Source: Clostridiaceae bacterium
Lineage (GTDB): Bacteria; Bacillota; Clostridia; Saccharofermentanales; Saccharofermentanaceae
Assembly (NCBI GenBank): GCA_012729635.1
Contig: JAAYCT010000038.1
Coordinates: 1-42,853, forward strand
DNA length: 42,853 nt
Direction of reading: 5' to 3'
Both the position numbers and the translations under genes were made by a program. Below, piece after piece: positions 6,943 through 16,626 of this stretch; the stretch's first letter is position 1, and the number at the start of each line of letters is the position of its first letter. The notes beneath the pieces are model-generated. The model worked only from the letters and a program-made list of their open reading frames with translations. It made no database searches and had not been told where the DNA came from.

Positions 6943-7404
6943 ATGGCGGCCCGATCGAAAATTGCGCAAGCCGCATATGATTTAGCAGAACCCGTTGCCT
7001 CCGAAATGGGCTTGGATCTGGTTGATGTTGAGTATAAAAAGGAAGGCAGTGCTTACTTTCTCCGTATTTATGCCGATCGCAAAGGCGGAATTACGATTGA
7101 CGAATGTGAAAAATTGAGCAAGGTTCTCGATCCGATTTTCGACCGTGAACTGTCTGCAGATCCGGATTATTTCGAGGTTTCGTCACCGGGCCTGACACGA
7201 CCGCTAAAGACCCGAAAGGATTTTCTGAGATGCATCGGCGAAGAAATCGATGTTCGTTTCTTTGAGTCCCGGGAAAAGGGGAAAGTCATAAAGGGCATCA
7301 TCTTGGACGCATCGGAAGATTCACTTGTTTTGGATGCCGGGGGAACCGAGGAAACATACCTGTTATCAAAAATCGCTTCGGCGAAAAGAATAATCCGTTT
7401 TTAA
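6943..7404 (+). CDS. rimP: Ribosome maturation factor RimP
   Basis: The 153-residue protein starts MAARSKIAQAAYDLAEPVAS. The RimP N-terminal domain contains LGLDLVDVEYKKEG, DECEKLSKVLDP and SSPGLTRPLK. The C-terminal SH3-like barrel covers about 90-153. It is needed for 30S subunit maturation. I chose the ATG at 6943, with GAGGAGA upstream; the frame extends further up but without a site or similarity. It is the first gene of the long RNA/translation operon and lies 58 bases before nusA. Confidence 0.94.
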   Translation: MAARSKIAQAAYDLAEPVASEMGLDLVDVEYKKEGSAYFLRIYADRKGGITIDECEKLSKVLDPIFDRELSADPDYFEVSSPGLTRPLKTRKDFLRCIGEEIDVRFFESREKGKVIKGIILDASEDSLVLDAGGTEETYLLSKIASAKRIIRF

Positions 7405-7462
7405 TGAATATCTGCGCCGGTTTCATTCGGTGCCGACAGAATTATCGTAAAGGAGACTATCG

Positions 7463-8662
7463 ATGAACGAGGAAATGATCAAAGCGATCAAAATGCTGGC
7501 CAAGGAAAGAGGACTCGACGAAGAGGTTCTTTTCGAAGCGGTCGAAGAGGCAATTGTTGCTGCCTTTAAACGCGAATTCTCGGAATCCCGACAGAACGAC
7601 AATGTTTTCGCGGAAATTGATCGCGAAACCGGTGAAATGTATGTATATGAGGTTCGCGAGGTTTCCGAAACGGTCGATAATCCCAAGACGCAAATCTCTC
7701 TTGAGGAAGCCAAGATGATTGATCCGGAGTTGGAGGAAGGGGATACGATCGAAATGACAATCCCTGTCGAATCTCTCGGTCGTTTGGCCGCGAATGCAGC
7801 AAAAAGCGCGATCAATCAGAAGCTGAGAAGTGCCGAGCATGTCCGGATTCAAAACGAATTTTCGGACCGGATCGGTGAGCTGGCATCCGGTGTCATCCAG
7901 AGGAAAGACAGCAAGTTTGTTTTTGTGGATATCGGACGGGCAGAGGCTACACTCACTCGTCAGGAACAGATTCGGGACGAGAAATATAATTTCAATCAAC
8001 ACATGCGGTTTCTCATCCTCAAAGTTGAGGAGCACAACGGAAGACCGGTTGTCTACATCTCAAGGAGCCATCCGAATCTCGTCCGCAAGTTATTCGAGCA
8101 GGAGGTCCCCGAGATTTCAAACGGAATAGTCGAGATTGTGTCCGTCGCACGTGAAGCCGGTTCTCGTACCAAAATCGCCGTCCTGTCAAGAGACGAGGAC
8201 GTCGATCCTCTCGGCGCGTGTGTCGGGCAGAGAGGAACTCGGGTTCAGGCCGTCATGGATGAGCTCGGCGAGGAAAAAATTGACGTAATCGAATGGAATT
8301 CCGATCCCGCTATTTTTATTAGTAATGCTTTGCTTCCCGCAAAGGTGGTCCGTGTTGACACCGAGATAATCACAAGGACGGACGGAAGCAGAGAAATGAA
8401 CGCCAAGGTAGTCGTTCCCGATCATCAATATTCTCTGGCGATCGGAAGAGCGGGTCAGAACGTTCGTCTTGCGGCGCGACTGACCGGATGGAAGATAGAC
8501 ATCAAGAGCGAAACACAGTATCGCGAACTGTTGCAGGAAGAGTTTATGTCAAAATTCACCGTTGCCGGTGAAGAATCCGAGGAATCGGTTGAGGCGCAAT
8601 CATCAGAGGATGAAGTTGCCGATTCCGCTACCGGGGACTCTGTCGACGTTACGGAGTCTTGA
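7463..8662 (+). CDS. nusA: Transcription termination/antitermination factor NusA
   Basis: The 399-residue NusA has an N-terminal RNA polymerase-binding domain (1-125) and an S1 domain (about 132-200, with VDIGRAEATL). Two KH domains follow: DPLGACVGQRGTRVQAV is the first, and VPDHQYSLAIGRAGQNVRLA the second. An acidic tail (365-399) replaces the AR repeats of enteric NusA, as usual in Bacillota. It binds paused RNA polymerase and nascent RNA in the cytoplasm. AAGGAGA precedes the ATG. It lies in the standard rimP-nusA-ylxR order. Confidence 0.97.
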   Translation: MNEEMIKAIKMLAKERGLDEEVLFEAVEEAIVAAFKREFSESRQNDNVFAEIDRETGEMYVYEVREVSETVDNPKTQISLEEAKMIDPELEEGDTIEMTIPVESLGRLAANAAKSAINQKLRSAEHVRIQNEFSDRIGELASGVIQRKDSKFVFVDIGRAEATLTRQEQIRDEKYNFNQHMRFLILKVEEHNGRPVVYISRSHPNLVRKLFEQEVPEISNGIVEIVSVAREAGSRTKIAVLSRDEDVDPLGACVGQRGTRVQAVMDELGEEKIDVIEWNSDPAIFISNALLPAKVVRVDTEIITRTDGSREMNAKVVVPDHQYSLAIGRAGQNVRLAARLTGWKIDIKSETQYRELLQEEFMSKFTVAGEESEESVEAQSSEDEVADSATGDSVDVTES

Positions 8663-8681
8663 TTTCGGTCGGAGGGCGGAA

Positions 8682-9332
8682 GTGAAGAAGATACCGCAAA
8701 GAATGTGTGTTTCGTGCAGGGAGAGAAAAAACAAAAGCGAATTAGTTCGTGTTGTTCTCTTGCCCGACGGAAGAATCGAGGTGGATCCGACCGGAAAAAT
8801 GGCCGGCAGAGGCGCATATGTATGTAAAAACAAAGAATGCTTGGATGCCGCCATAAAAGCACACCGCATCGAAAAAAGCCTGAACGGGAAAGCCGATGAT
8901 ATGATAACGGAGAGGATATCGGAAATGATCGGTCGCGAAAGCGAGCGGATCGGAGATCCGGAATCCGGTTCGGGGACCGGTGAAGAAAAAACGAACCGAA
9001 ATGGCAAGCCATCATCGGAAGAAAAAATTCTTTCATTTCTCGGTTTGGCGAATAAAGCGGGACAGGTGGTATCGGGAGCAGACGCAGTTTCGGCCGCATC
9101 CGGGAAGAATACGGTTTTTCTGTTTATAGCGTCCGAAGACGCAGCACAAGGAACGGTTCGTCTCTTGACGCGGATATCGGCGGATAAAGGAATTCCGTTA
9201 TATCGATTTTCTACCAAGAGCCGGCTCGGTTCGAAACTGGGGAAAAGAGATCGGGCGGTAATTGCGGTAACGGATAAGAACTTTTCGACGCGTTTAGCGG
9301 AACTGCTAAATGAGCACATTTTGAACAAATAA
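8682..9332 (+). CDS. YlxR (RnpM)-YlxQ (L7Ae-like) fusion protein
   Basis: The 216-residue protein joins two usually separate genes. Residues 1-75 are a YlxR/DUF448 domain (RMCVSCRERKNKSELVRVV, then AGRGAYVC...C). Residues 76-115 are a charged linker. Residues 118-216 are an L7Ae/YlxQ-like RNA-binding domain (ILSFLGLANKAGQVVSGADA, LFIASEDAAQGT). YlxR (RnpM) binds RNase P RNA in Bacillus; YlxQ-type proteins bind kink-turn-like RNA. The start is GTG at 8682 with GGAGGG at 8671-8676. An upstream in-frame ATG lies inside nusA. The fusion sits exactly where ylxR and ylxQ are separate genes in most Bacillota. Confidence 0.9.
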   Translation: MKKIPQRMCVSCRERKNKSELVRVVLLPDGRIEVDPTGKMAGRGAYVCKNKECLDAAIKAHRIEKSLNGKADDMITERISEMIGRESERIGDPESGSGTGEEKTNRNGKPSSEEKILSFLGLANKAGQVVSGADAVSAASGKNTVFLFIASEDAAQGTVRLLTRISADKGIPLYRFSTKSRLGSKLGKRDRAVIAVTDKNFSTRLAELLNEHILNK

Positions 9333-9375
9333 TGTATTATGATGACTGACGGTGATTATCAATTAGGAGGAATTC

Positions 9376-12054
9376 ATGACAGATAAAAAAAGTAATGCCG
9401 GCATAACGCCCGAAGAGGGCACCGATTCCCGCGAAAAGAAGCAGGAGATTTCTTCCGGCCCTGAAATCACCGTAAGCGGAATTTCGGGAACCAAGACGTT
9501 GCGAGTCGGTCGGGTCAACAAGAAAGCCCGTCCCAAGGCCGAAGAAAAAGTCGCGGAAGAAAAGCCCGCGACCACAACATCCGTTCCTTCGGAGACGAAA
9601 CCCGTAACGAAAGAAAAAGCGGCGACGGAGAGTGCTTCGGATAAAGAAAAAACATCGCCCGAAAGCCAGCCGGAAGATGAAAAGAAAACAACCGAAAAGG
9701 TTGTTATTCCGGAGAAGAAAGCATCCGACGGACCGGTCAGACCTCAAAGTGCTGCGCCCGGACCTCGTTCCGCCCAAGTCGAAACCACATCGAGGTCGAC
9801 GTTTATTCGACCTTCCGGACGAGAAGGCGCATATAATCCCGGAACATCTTCCGCTCAGGCGGTCGGCCAAGGAAGGTCAAGGACCGGAGCCGCATATCCG
9901 CCGCGCAGACCGTCCGGGTTTGCCGGAAAAGATGAGGGTGACAATCAGGGCTTCCGGGGACCTTCGGCTCATCGCGGTGCGCCCAAGGCAGATGCCGAGA
10001 ACATCCCGATTGAGATTACCAAGGATAAAGCGAATTTTGCGGCCAGAGATGCTTTTGAGAAAACCAGAAAGGATCCCTCCAAAGATTCCAGAAAGGACCC
10101 GGGCAAACCGATTTCTTCGCAGAACGATCGCCGGTCCGGGAATATGCGTGCCGTAAATTCCGCAATTTCCGGCATGGAAGCAAACGAGATTCTTAAAGAT
10201 GATACAGCGTTAGAGGCCATTTACAGGTCTCAGCCGAAAGGACGTCGCGGTGCGCCGAGAAAAAGAGGTTTTTCTTCGCCCGCACCTCAACCCAAAGCGG
10301 TTCTGACGCACGTCCAGCTCCCGCAAAGCATTACAATCAAAGATTTTTCCGAGGGTATTCAGAAGAGATCCTCTGAGGTCATTAAAAAGCTGATGAAGCT
10401 CGGACTTTTGGCAACTATCAATCAGGAAATTGATTTTGATACCGCAACGCTCATTGCGGAAGAATTCGGGATCACAACCGAGCTTTTGGTCGAGGTCACC
10501 GAAGAAGATATTCTCTTTGATGAGACGGAAGACACGGACGAGAACCTTCTGCAAAGACCGCCGGTTGTTGTGGTTATGGGCCATGTCGACCACGGGAAAA
10601 CGTCGCTTTTAGACAAGATTCGCTCTTCATCCGTTGTAAAGGGCGAGGCGGGAGGCATCACTCAGCATATCGGAGCATATACCGTAAAACTGAAGGGTCG
10701 TCCCATTACCTTTTTGGATACACCCGGCCATGAGGCATTTACGACCATGCGCGCACGAGGAGCCCAGGTTACCGACATTGCGATTCTTGTTGTCGCGGCG
10801 GATGACGGAGTGATGCCGCAAACGATTGAGGCGATTAATCATGCTCACGCCGCCAATACGGAAATTGTTGTGGCCATTAACAAAATGGACCGCCCGGGAG
10901 CCAATCCGGACAAGGTTAAACAAGAGTTATCTACGCACGGAATCATTCCCGAAGAATGGGGAGGTTCAACGGTTGTTGTTCCCGTTTCCGCTCATACCGG
11001 AGAAGGCATTGACGAGCTTTTGGAGATGGTTCTTCTGACAGCGGATGTGATGGATTTGAAGGCGGATCCGAACAAACAGGCGAAAGGGACGGTCATCGAA
11101 GCGAAGCTTGATAAAAACAGAGGCCCGGTTGCGACCGTCCTGGTTCAGCGCGGAACTCTGCGTAACGGAGATGCGGTAGTAACGGGCTCAATCGTGGGTC
11201 GTGTTCGGGCGATGACCGACGATAAAGGAAGCACGGTAAAGAAAGCCGGTCCTTCGATTCCCGTCGAAATTCTCGGATTATCCGAGGTCCCGGAAGCCGG
11301 TGAGCTTTTCTACGCGGTTACCGATGAAAAGGTTGCCCGTCAGTTGGCGGATAAGAGAAAGACCAAACAGCGTGAAGACCAGCTTCGCAAGACTTCTCGA
11401 ATGACCTTGGAGACGCTTGCCGAAACGTTAGCCGCCGGAGAGGTTCTGGATCTCAACCTGATTATCAAAGCAGATGTTCAGGGCTCGGTAGAGGCCGTTA
11501 CCCAGTCGCTCGAAAAGCTTTCCAGCGATGAAGTGCACGTCCGAGTCATTCATGGAGCGGTCGGTGCGATTACCGAATCCGATGTTATGCTCGCGGATGT
11601 TTCCAATGCGGTTATCATCGGATTCAATGTTCGTCCCGGAGCGGGAATCGCCGAAAAGGCAAAAGATATCGGTGTGGATATCAAGTTGTATCGCGTCATT
11701 TACAATGCGATCGAGGATATTCAGGCCGCTATGAAGGGCATGCTTAAACCGAAGTATGAAGAGGCGGTTTTGGGGCACATTGAAATTCGCCAAATCTTCA
11801 AGGTTTCCAATGTCGGGACCATCGGCGGCGCATATGTAACCGATGGTAAGGTGCTCCGATCTTCGGAAGTTCGTGTCGTTCGAGACGGTATCGTTGTTCA
11901 TGAGGGGAAACTCGCTTCACTCAAACGATTCAAGGATGACGTGAAGGAAGTCGTTACGGGTTACGAGTGTGGTATTTCGATAGAAAATTATAATGACATT
12001 AAGGAAGGAGATGTCATCGAAGCATTCGAGATGCGAGAAATCGTTCGAAAATAG
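9376..12054 (+). CDS. infB: Translation initiation factor IF-2
   Basis: The 892-residue IF-2 begins with a long disordered, charged and Pro-rich N-terminal region (1-305). An IF2_N helical segment (about 315-370) and the GTPase domain follow. G1 is GHVDHGKT at 402-409, G3 is DTPGHE, G4 is NKMD, and G5 is in SAHTGEG. Domain II, domain III and the C-terminal fMet-tRNA-binding domain (ending [20 protein letters not shown]) are complete. It places initiator tRNA on the 30S subunit and promotes 50S joining. TAGGAGGAATTC precedes the ATG. It lies in the standard ylxQ-infB-rbfA order. Confidence 0.98.
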   Translation: MTDKKSNAGITPEEGTDSREKKQEISSGPEITVSGISGTKTLRVGRVNKKARPKAEEKVAEEKPATTTSVPSETKPVTKEKAATESASDKEKTSPESQPEDEKKTTEKVVIPEKKASDGPVRPQSAAPGPRSAQVETTSRSTFIRPSGREGAYNPGTSSAQAVGQGRSRTGAAYPPRRPSGFAGKDEGDNQGFRGPSAHRGAPKADAENIPIEITKDKANFAARDAFEKTRKDPSKDSRKDPGKPISSQNDRRSGNMRAVNSAISGMEANEILKDDTALEAIYRSQPKGRRGAPRKRGFSSPAPQPKAVLTHVQLPQSITIKDFSEGIQKRSSEVIKKLMKLGLLATINQEIDFDTATLIAEEFGITTELLVEVTEEDILFDETEDTDENLLQRPPVVVVMGHVDHGKTSLLDKIRSSSVVKGEAGGITQHIGAYTVKLKGRPITFLDTPGHEAFTTMRARGAQVTDIAILVVAADDGVMPQTIEAINHAHAANTEIVVAINKMDRPGANPDKVKQELSTHGIIPEEWGGSTVVVPVSAHTGEGIDELLEMVLLTADVMDLKADPNKQAKGTVIEAKLDKNRGPVATVLVQRGTLRNGDAVVTGSIVGRVRAMTDDKGSTVKKAGPSIPVEILGLSEVPEAGELFYAVTDEKVARQLADKRKTKQREDQLRKTSRMTLETLAETLAAGEVLDLNLIIKADVQGSVEAVTQSLEKLSSDEVHVRVIHGAVGAITESDVMLADVSNAVIIGFNVRPGAGIAEKAKDIGVDIKLYRVIYNAIEDIQAAMKGMLKPKYEEAVLGHIEIRQIFKVSNVGTIGGAYVTDGKVLRSSEVRVVRDGIVVHEGKLASLKRFKDDVKEVVTGYECGISIENYNDIKEGDVIEAFEMREIVRK

Positions 12055-12068
12055 CGTTTGCGCAGAAG

Positions 12069-12449
12069 ATGACGTCGGTACGTAATATGAAAAGAGATCG
12101 GGCTTCGCGAGTAGGCGACGAAATGAGGAAAGCCGTATCCGAAATTTTGCGAAATGAAGTAAAGGACCCCAGAATTCCGATGATGACCTCGGTCGTCGAA
12201 GTGAAAATGTCCAATGATTTATCTCATGCGAAAGTCTTTCTGTCAGTATTGGCCGATGACAAAGGTAAACAGGATTTCAAGGATGCGATTGCCAGCGCTT
12301 CCGGGTTCATTCGAAGAGAAGTCTCGCGCCGTGTAAATCTTCGAACCGCTCCCGAGATTCAGTTCGTTTGCGACGATTCCATCGAAAAAGGAATGGAGTT
12401 AATGAAGTTGATTGATGAGACCATCCGGGAGGATGAGGCACGTGATTGA
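12069..12449 (+). CDS. rbfA: Ribosome-binding factor A
   Basis: This protein of about 126 residues has the single KH-like RbfA fold: RASRVGDEMRKAVSEILRNE, then DPRIPMMTSVVEVKMSNDL, AKVFLSVL, and the C-terminal RTAPEIQFVCDDSIEKGMEL. It binds 30S precursors and helps 16S rRNA 5' processing, including after cold shock. The start is uncertain: ATG 12069 has a weak AGAAG, and ATG 12087 (MKRDRASRV) fits the family but has no clear site. The 3' end overlaps nrnA by eight bases. Confidence 0.94.
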   Translation: MTSVRNMKRDRASRVGDEMRKAVSEILRNEVKDPRIPMMTSVVEVKMSNDLSHAKVFLSVLADDKGKQDFKDAIASASGFIRREVSRRVNLRTAPEIQFVCDDSIEKGMELMKLIDETIREDEARD

Positions 12450-13458
12450 CCGATTAGACAATCTGACGAGTTTCTTTAGCGAATTCGTTGATTCCCCGAA
12501 GGAGATTTTTGTCTTTCCGCATCTTCGATTGGACGGGGATTGTATCGGATCGGCCGCTGCTCTTGTAGTCACGCTGCGAAAGCTTCGAATCAATGCATCC
12601 GTCGTGATGGATGAACCGGTTCCCGATCGGTTGCATTTCATGTCGATTCCCGAGGATCTTTTGATTGTGTTTTATTCTGATGAAATACATAATTACGAGA
12701 CAAGAATGGGGGCGGCCGTTGCGGTTGATTGCTCGGAAGCCGGAAGAATGGGGAATTCCGGACAACTTTACTCTCTTTCCAAAAAGAAAGCGATTATCGA
12801 TCATCATGTTTCAAGCAGGGGCAATTCCGGTATCCGTTATGTTGTACCGACCTCGGCTTCAACGGCAGAACTGATATTGAACATCATTAAAAGCCTGGAG
12901 CAAACATTCGGACAAAAACTGATGGATCCGTTTATTGCCAATTCATTAATGATCGGAATTCAATCGGATACCGGGCGGTTTTCTTTTCAGAACACGACAC
13001 CGGATACACTGCGTGCCGCGGCAGAGTTATTGGAGTGCGGTGCGAATGTTTTTGTGAATGCCTACCATCTTTTCGACGCAACCAGTGTCGAACGGATGAA
13101 GTTGATCGCAAAGGCCATGTCCGGAGCGAAAATGTTTTATGACGGAAAGCTGGCACTTACCGTAATCACTATGGATATGCTCAAGGATACAAACGCTTCG
13201 GAGTATGCGGCGGATGGGCTTGTGTCCAGTCTTCGGGATATCGAGGGGGTTATGGTTTCTTTTGTGGTCCGTGAGTCGGAGGATGAAGTGCGCGTGAATA
13301 TACGAAGTCGTGAACCTTTTGATTCATCGGCTTTCGCTGAATCATTCGGCGGCGGAGGACACTACCGAGCAGCGGGATTCTCGGTTAGCGGGGCTTCGGC
13401 AAACGAGGTTTGCAAATCGATTATCGATAAAGCTGCGGCGTTCTTTTCCGAAAGATGA
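12442..13458 (+). CDS. nrnA: NrnA-like DHH phosphoesterase (oligoribonuclease / pAp phosphatase)
   Basis: The protein of about 338 residues is in the DHH/DHHA1 family. Motif I is HLRLDGDCIGSAAAL, DHH motif III is IIDHHVSSRGNS, there is an ASTAEL segment, motif IV is MIGIQSDTGRFSF, and the C-terminal DHHA1 signature is GGGGHYRAAGF. It degrades nano-RNAs and 3'-phosphoadenosine 5'-phosphate using Mn2+. I chose GTG 12442 because GGGAGG sits nine bases upstream; the ATG at 12433 abuts that site and is too close. It overlaps the rbfA stop, implying coupled translation. Confidence 0.92.
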   Translation: MIDRLDNLTSFFSEFVDSPKEIFVFPHLRLDGDCIGSAAALVVTLRKLRINASVVMDEPVPDRLHFMSIPEDLLIVFYSDEIHNYETRMGAAVAVDCSEAGRMGNSGQLYSLSKKKAIIDHHVSSRGNSGIRYVVPTSASTAELILNIIKSLEQTFGQKLMDPFIANSLMIGIQSDTGRFSFQNTTPDTLRAAAELLECGANVFVNAYHLFDATSVERMKLIAKAMSGAKMFYDGKLALTVITMDMLKDTNASEYAADGLVSSLRDIEGVMVSFVVRESEDEVRVNIRSREPFDSSAFAESFGGGGHYRAAGFSVSGASANEVCKSIIDKAAAFFSER

Positions 13459-14435
13459 TGTCCGATTATGAGCCGGTTGTTTCCGGCGTGATTGTTGTGG
13501 ATAAGCCTGAGGGACTCACCTCATTTCGAATCGTATCCATGATCCGAAAATTATGCGGCGTAAAAAAGGTCGGACACAGCGGGACCCTTGATCCGTTTGC
13601 GACCGGAGTGCTTCCGATATGTGTCGGGAAAGCCACTCGGCTGATTCGATACTTGGAGCATGATGACAAAGAATATCGGTGCACGATTCGCTTTGGGCGG
13701 TTTTCGGAAACACAAGATACCGAGGGCGTCCTCTACGGCGGCAGAAAACCGACCGAAGAGGAGCTTCACCGAATGAAAAAAAACGATTATTCGGATATTC
13801 GGGAAATATTTGATGCTATTCCGGGGACGATTCAACAAATTCCTCCGATATATTCCGCCGTCAAAGTAAACGGCCGAAAAGCTTACGAATATGCCCGAAA
13901 GGGACAGCATGTCGAATTGATGCCAAGAACCGTTCATATTTATTCCTGCACCATACTGAAGATTGACTCGGATCCGGAACTGGAAGTCGATTTTCTGATT
14001 TCTTGCTCGAAAGGAACCTATATACGATCGATTTGCGAAGAACTGGGAAAAAAGACCGGTTTCGGGGCATATGCACTATGTTTGCGGCGGACAAGAAGCG
14101 GGTGTTTTTCGTTGGATCATGCACACACGCCGGAAGAAATCGATCGCGCTGCAAATAAAGGAGCACTTCGGGAGTTGTTTCTTCCCGAAAAGGTATGTGT
14201 TCGCCATTTGCCTTCCGTCGATTTGACAAGAACCGAAACGGAACACATACGATACGGACGCATTCTCCCTCTTTCGGATTTCACGGATCGAATCAACGTG
14301 GAGACCGATAATCCAAATACAGATCAACCTCGTTTTTGTGCAATGTACCATGACAAACTGATTGCTATCGTTTATCCTGCCTATGAAGGGGATAGCCGTA
14401 TACTCAAAATCGAAAGGATGTTGGACGAGCTTTGA
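13455..14435 (+). CDS. truB: tRNA pseudouridine(55) synthase TruB
   Basis: This 326-residue protein has the TruB motifs. VVDKPEGLTSF comes first, then KKVGHSGTLDPFATGVLPIC with the catalytic Asp in GTLDP, CTIRFGRFSETQDTEG, PPIYSAVKVNGRKAYEYAR, and SKGTYIRSICEELG. It makes pseudouridine 55 in the T loop of tRNAs. It is slightly longer than the E. coli enzyme because of a C-terminal extension (about 250-326), possibly a PUA-like end. The start ATG overlaps the nrnA stop by four bases (ATGA), and the next gene overlaps its end. Confidence 0.96.
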   Translation: MMSDYEPVVSGVIVVDKPEGLTSFRIVSMIRKLCGVKKVGHSGTLDPFATGVLPICVGKATRLIRYLEHDDKEYRCTIRFGRFSETQDTEGVLYGGRKPTEEELHRMKKNDYSDIREIFDAIPGTIQQIPPIYSAVKVNGRKAYEYARKGQHVELMPRTVHIYSCTILKIDSDPELEVDFLISCSKGTYIRSICEELGKKTGFGAYALCLRRTRSGCFSLDHAHTPEEIDRAANKGALRELFLPEKVCVRHLPSVDLTRTETEHIRYGRILPLSDFTDRINVETDNPNTDQPRFCAMYHDKLIAIVYPAYEGDSRILKIERMLDEL

Positions 14436-15433
14436 AAACTTGGGCATTTCGAGAGAATGCGGAGGGGGAACTCCTGATACCCGACGGCTTTTCGCAAGCG
14501 TTTCCTTCGGGCAGCGCGGTGGCGTTGGGATATTTTGACGGAGTTCACCGCGGCCATCGGAAATTGTTTTCACAACTGAAAACCGCCGCGCGATTGAAAG
14601 GGGTAAAGACGGTTGCGCACACATTTTCGAATACACCGAAATCTAAGGTTTTTTCAACCGGAGGAGACGGCTTGATTACAACCCTATCCGAAAGATGCTC
14701 TCTGATTCATGCCGCAGGGATCGAGGATGTCGCCGTGTTTCCGTTTTCCGACAGCCTTTCATCCATGAAGGCAATCGATTTTCTGGACGAATATGTCGGA
14801 CGGCTGCTCAAAGCCACCGTCGTTGTGGCGGGAGAAGACTATCACTTCGGAGCGAATCGCGAAGGCAATTCGAGCTTTTTAATCGATTGGGCGAAACACT
14901 TAGGGATTGAAGCGATTCTTGTCCCCGCAGAAATGCATGAGGGAAGGGTGATATCCAGTTCCTGGATTCGGAACAGCATTCTCGAAGGAGATATGGATAC
15001 TGCATCGAAGCTTCTGGGGCGACCGGTTGTTTATGAAGGAGAAGTGATGGTAGGGCGGGGTCTCGGAGGAACGCTCGGCTTTCCGACCGCCAACATCGGC
15101 ATCCCTTCGGGAAAAGTGAATCCCGCTTTCGGTGTGTATATTTCCCTTATGCAGGTTGGTGGGGAAATTTACCGGTCCATATCCAACATCGGTTTGCGGC
15201 CCACGGTTACGGAGGGCGAAGGACACCCGCTGATTGAAACGATGGCTTTGGGAGTGACATTGAAGCTCTACGGGGAAAAAATATCGGTGTATCCGATCCG
15301 AAGAATCCGGGAGGAGCAAAGATTCACGTCTTTGTCGGACTTACGGAATCAGATTCGTTCGGACGTTGATATCGCCACAGCGTTTCATAATGATCACCCC
15401 GACTATTCGATATTTCTAACGGATATGCTATGA
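14432..15433 (+). CDS. ribF: Bifunctional riboflavin kinase / FAD synthetase
   Basis: The 333-residue protein has an N-terminal FAD synthetase (nucleotidyltransferase) domain with VALGYFDGVHRGHRKLF (HxGH-type) and VAGEDYHFGANREGN. The C-terminal flavokinase domain carries GRPVVYEGEVMVGRGLGGTL then GFPTANI, and ends with the Arg-rich RRIREEQRF segment. It converts riboflavin to FMN and FAD. The start is TTG at 14432, overlapping the truB TGA. The site AAAGGATG is about 13 bases upstream, so expression probably relies on coupling. It is the last gene of the operon before lgt. Confidence 0.96.
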   Translation: MKTWAFRENAEGELLIPDGFSQAFPSGSAVALGYFDGVHRGHRKLFSQLKTAARLKGVKTVAHTFSNTPKSKVFSTGGDGLITTLSERCSLIHAAGIEDVAVFPFSDSLSSMKAIDFLDEYVGRLLKATVVVAGEDYHFGANREGNSSFLIDWAKHLGIEAILVPAEMHEGRVISSSWIRNSILEGDMDTASKLLGRPVVYEGEVMVGRGLGGTLGFPTANIGIPSGKVNPAFGVYISLMQVGGEIYRSISNIGLRPTVTEGEGHPLIETMALGVTLKLYGEKISVYPIRRIREEQRFTSLSDLRNQIRSDVDIATAFHNDHPDYSIFLTDML

Positions 15434-15479
15434 TTATTTCGCTCGGTTAAACAAAAACGGATGAATGAGGAGAGATAAA

Positions 15480-16583
15480 ATGATGGGATCGATATTGCTG
15501 GATGTTGAAAACGTCGATTTTCCCGGATTGGGGATTGAAGGAATCAAGGTGGATAATGTTGCGTTTGCAATCGGAAACGTTCAAATCTACTGGTACGGAA
15601 TTCTGATTGCCTTAGCGATGTTTTTGTGTGTTTTTCTTGCAATCCTTCACTCCAAAAAGAATCGCTTTTCCGCAGATCTGGTAATCGATATTGCATTAGT
15701 CAGTTTTCCTGCCGCGATGGTAGGTGCAAGACTCTATTATGTTTTCAGCGAGTGGGACTATTACAAAGGCGACTTGATGCGCATTATTAATATTCGGGAC
15801 GGTGGTCTCGGTGTCATCGGCGGAGTTTTGGCGGCGTTTTTGGCCGGTTATATTTTGATTCGCGTCAAGAAATTGCCGGTTCATGTTGTGTTTGACTACT
15901 GCATTGTGTATATCCCCTTAGGTCAGGCAATCGGAAGATGGGGGAATTTCTTTAATCAGGAAGCCTTCGGTACAAACACGAATCTTCCTTGGGGGATGAT
16001 CAGCGAGCAAACATCAAGGTATTTGGACGTTTTCTGTCCGGAATTGGATCCGAATGTTCCGGTGCACCCGACATTTCTTTATGAGTCATTGGCGACTCTT
16101 TTGATATTTTTCGCTCTGGTATTGATTCGTAAAAAAAGCAAATATGCCTTCGATACTACTTCCGGGTATTTGGTGCTTTACGGATTGATTCGGTTTTTCA
16201 TTGAAGCGCTCAGAACGGACTCTCTATATATCGGGGACACGGGTATTCGACTTTCTCAATTTACCTCCGCGTTGATGGTTATTGTCGGAATTGCATTGGT
16301 TATAACAAGCAGAAAACGGAACTGGGAGAGAGTCACGGTATCAATGGATGATCTTTATACCCGGTCAAATGCACAAAAACGTACCGAAGCTTCTGATAAT
16401 ACTCCGCTTGCAGCAACGCAAGACAAGGATGTATTGTCGGAAGATTCAACCGAAACAACGGACGATGCAAACAAATCAGTCGAAGAGCCGACCGAAACAA
16501 CGGACGATGTAACCGATTTGACGGAAGATTTTGCCAAACCAATGGGAGTCGAAGAAACAGACTCTTCCGGCGATATGCCGTAG
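15480..16583 (+). CDS. lgt: Prolipoprotein diacylglyceryl transferase
   Basis: This integral membrane protein of about 367 residues has the Lgt signature YIPLGQAIGRWGNFFNQEAF (with the essential Arg and Asn) and GGLGVIGGVLAAFLAGYI. There are about seven hydrophobic helices up to residue 285. It transfers diacylglycerol from phosphatidylglycerol to the lipobox cysteine of prolipoproteins. GAGGAGAG sets the ATG at 15480 (15483 is also possible). An unusual acidic tail of about 75 residues, rich in Thr, Glu and Asp, follows the last helix and contains a coded 19-base direct repeat (16449-16467, 16491-16509). Most Lgt proteins end near the last helix. Confidence 0.95.
   Translation: MMGSILLDVENVDFPGLGIEGIKVDNVAFAIGNVQIYWYGILIALAMFLCVFLAILHSKKNRFSADLVIDIALVSFPAAMVGARLYYVFSEWDYYKGDLMRIINIRDGGLGVIGGVLAAFLAGYILIRVKKLPVHVVFDYCIVYIPLGQAIGRWGNFFNQEAFGTNTNLPWGMISEQTSRYLDVFCPELDPNVPVHPTFLYESLATLLIFFALVLIRKKSKYAFDTTSGYLVLYGLIRFFIEALRTDSLYIGDTGIRLSQFTSALMVIVGIALVITSRKRNWERVTVSMDDLYTRSNAQKRTEASDNTPLAATQDKDVLSEDSTETTDDANKSVEEPTETTDDVTDLTEDFAKPMGVEETDSSGDMP
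16449..16509. repeat. 19-base direct repeat inside the lgt acidic tail
   Basis: ACCGAAACAACGGACGATG occurs at 16449-16467 and again at 16491-16509 without mismatch, 42 bases start to start (an in-frame period of 14 codons). Both copies code TETTDD. The identity at DNA level suggests recent duplication within the disordered tail. Confidence 0.85.
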
Positions 16584-16626
16584 AGAATGAATCCGGTCGC
16601 AACAGAAAAAACGGAAAGGTGTACCG

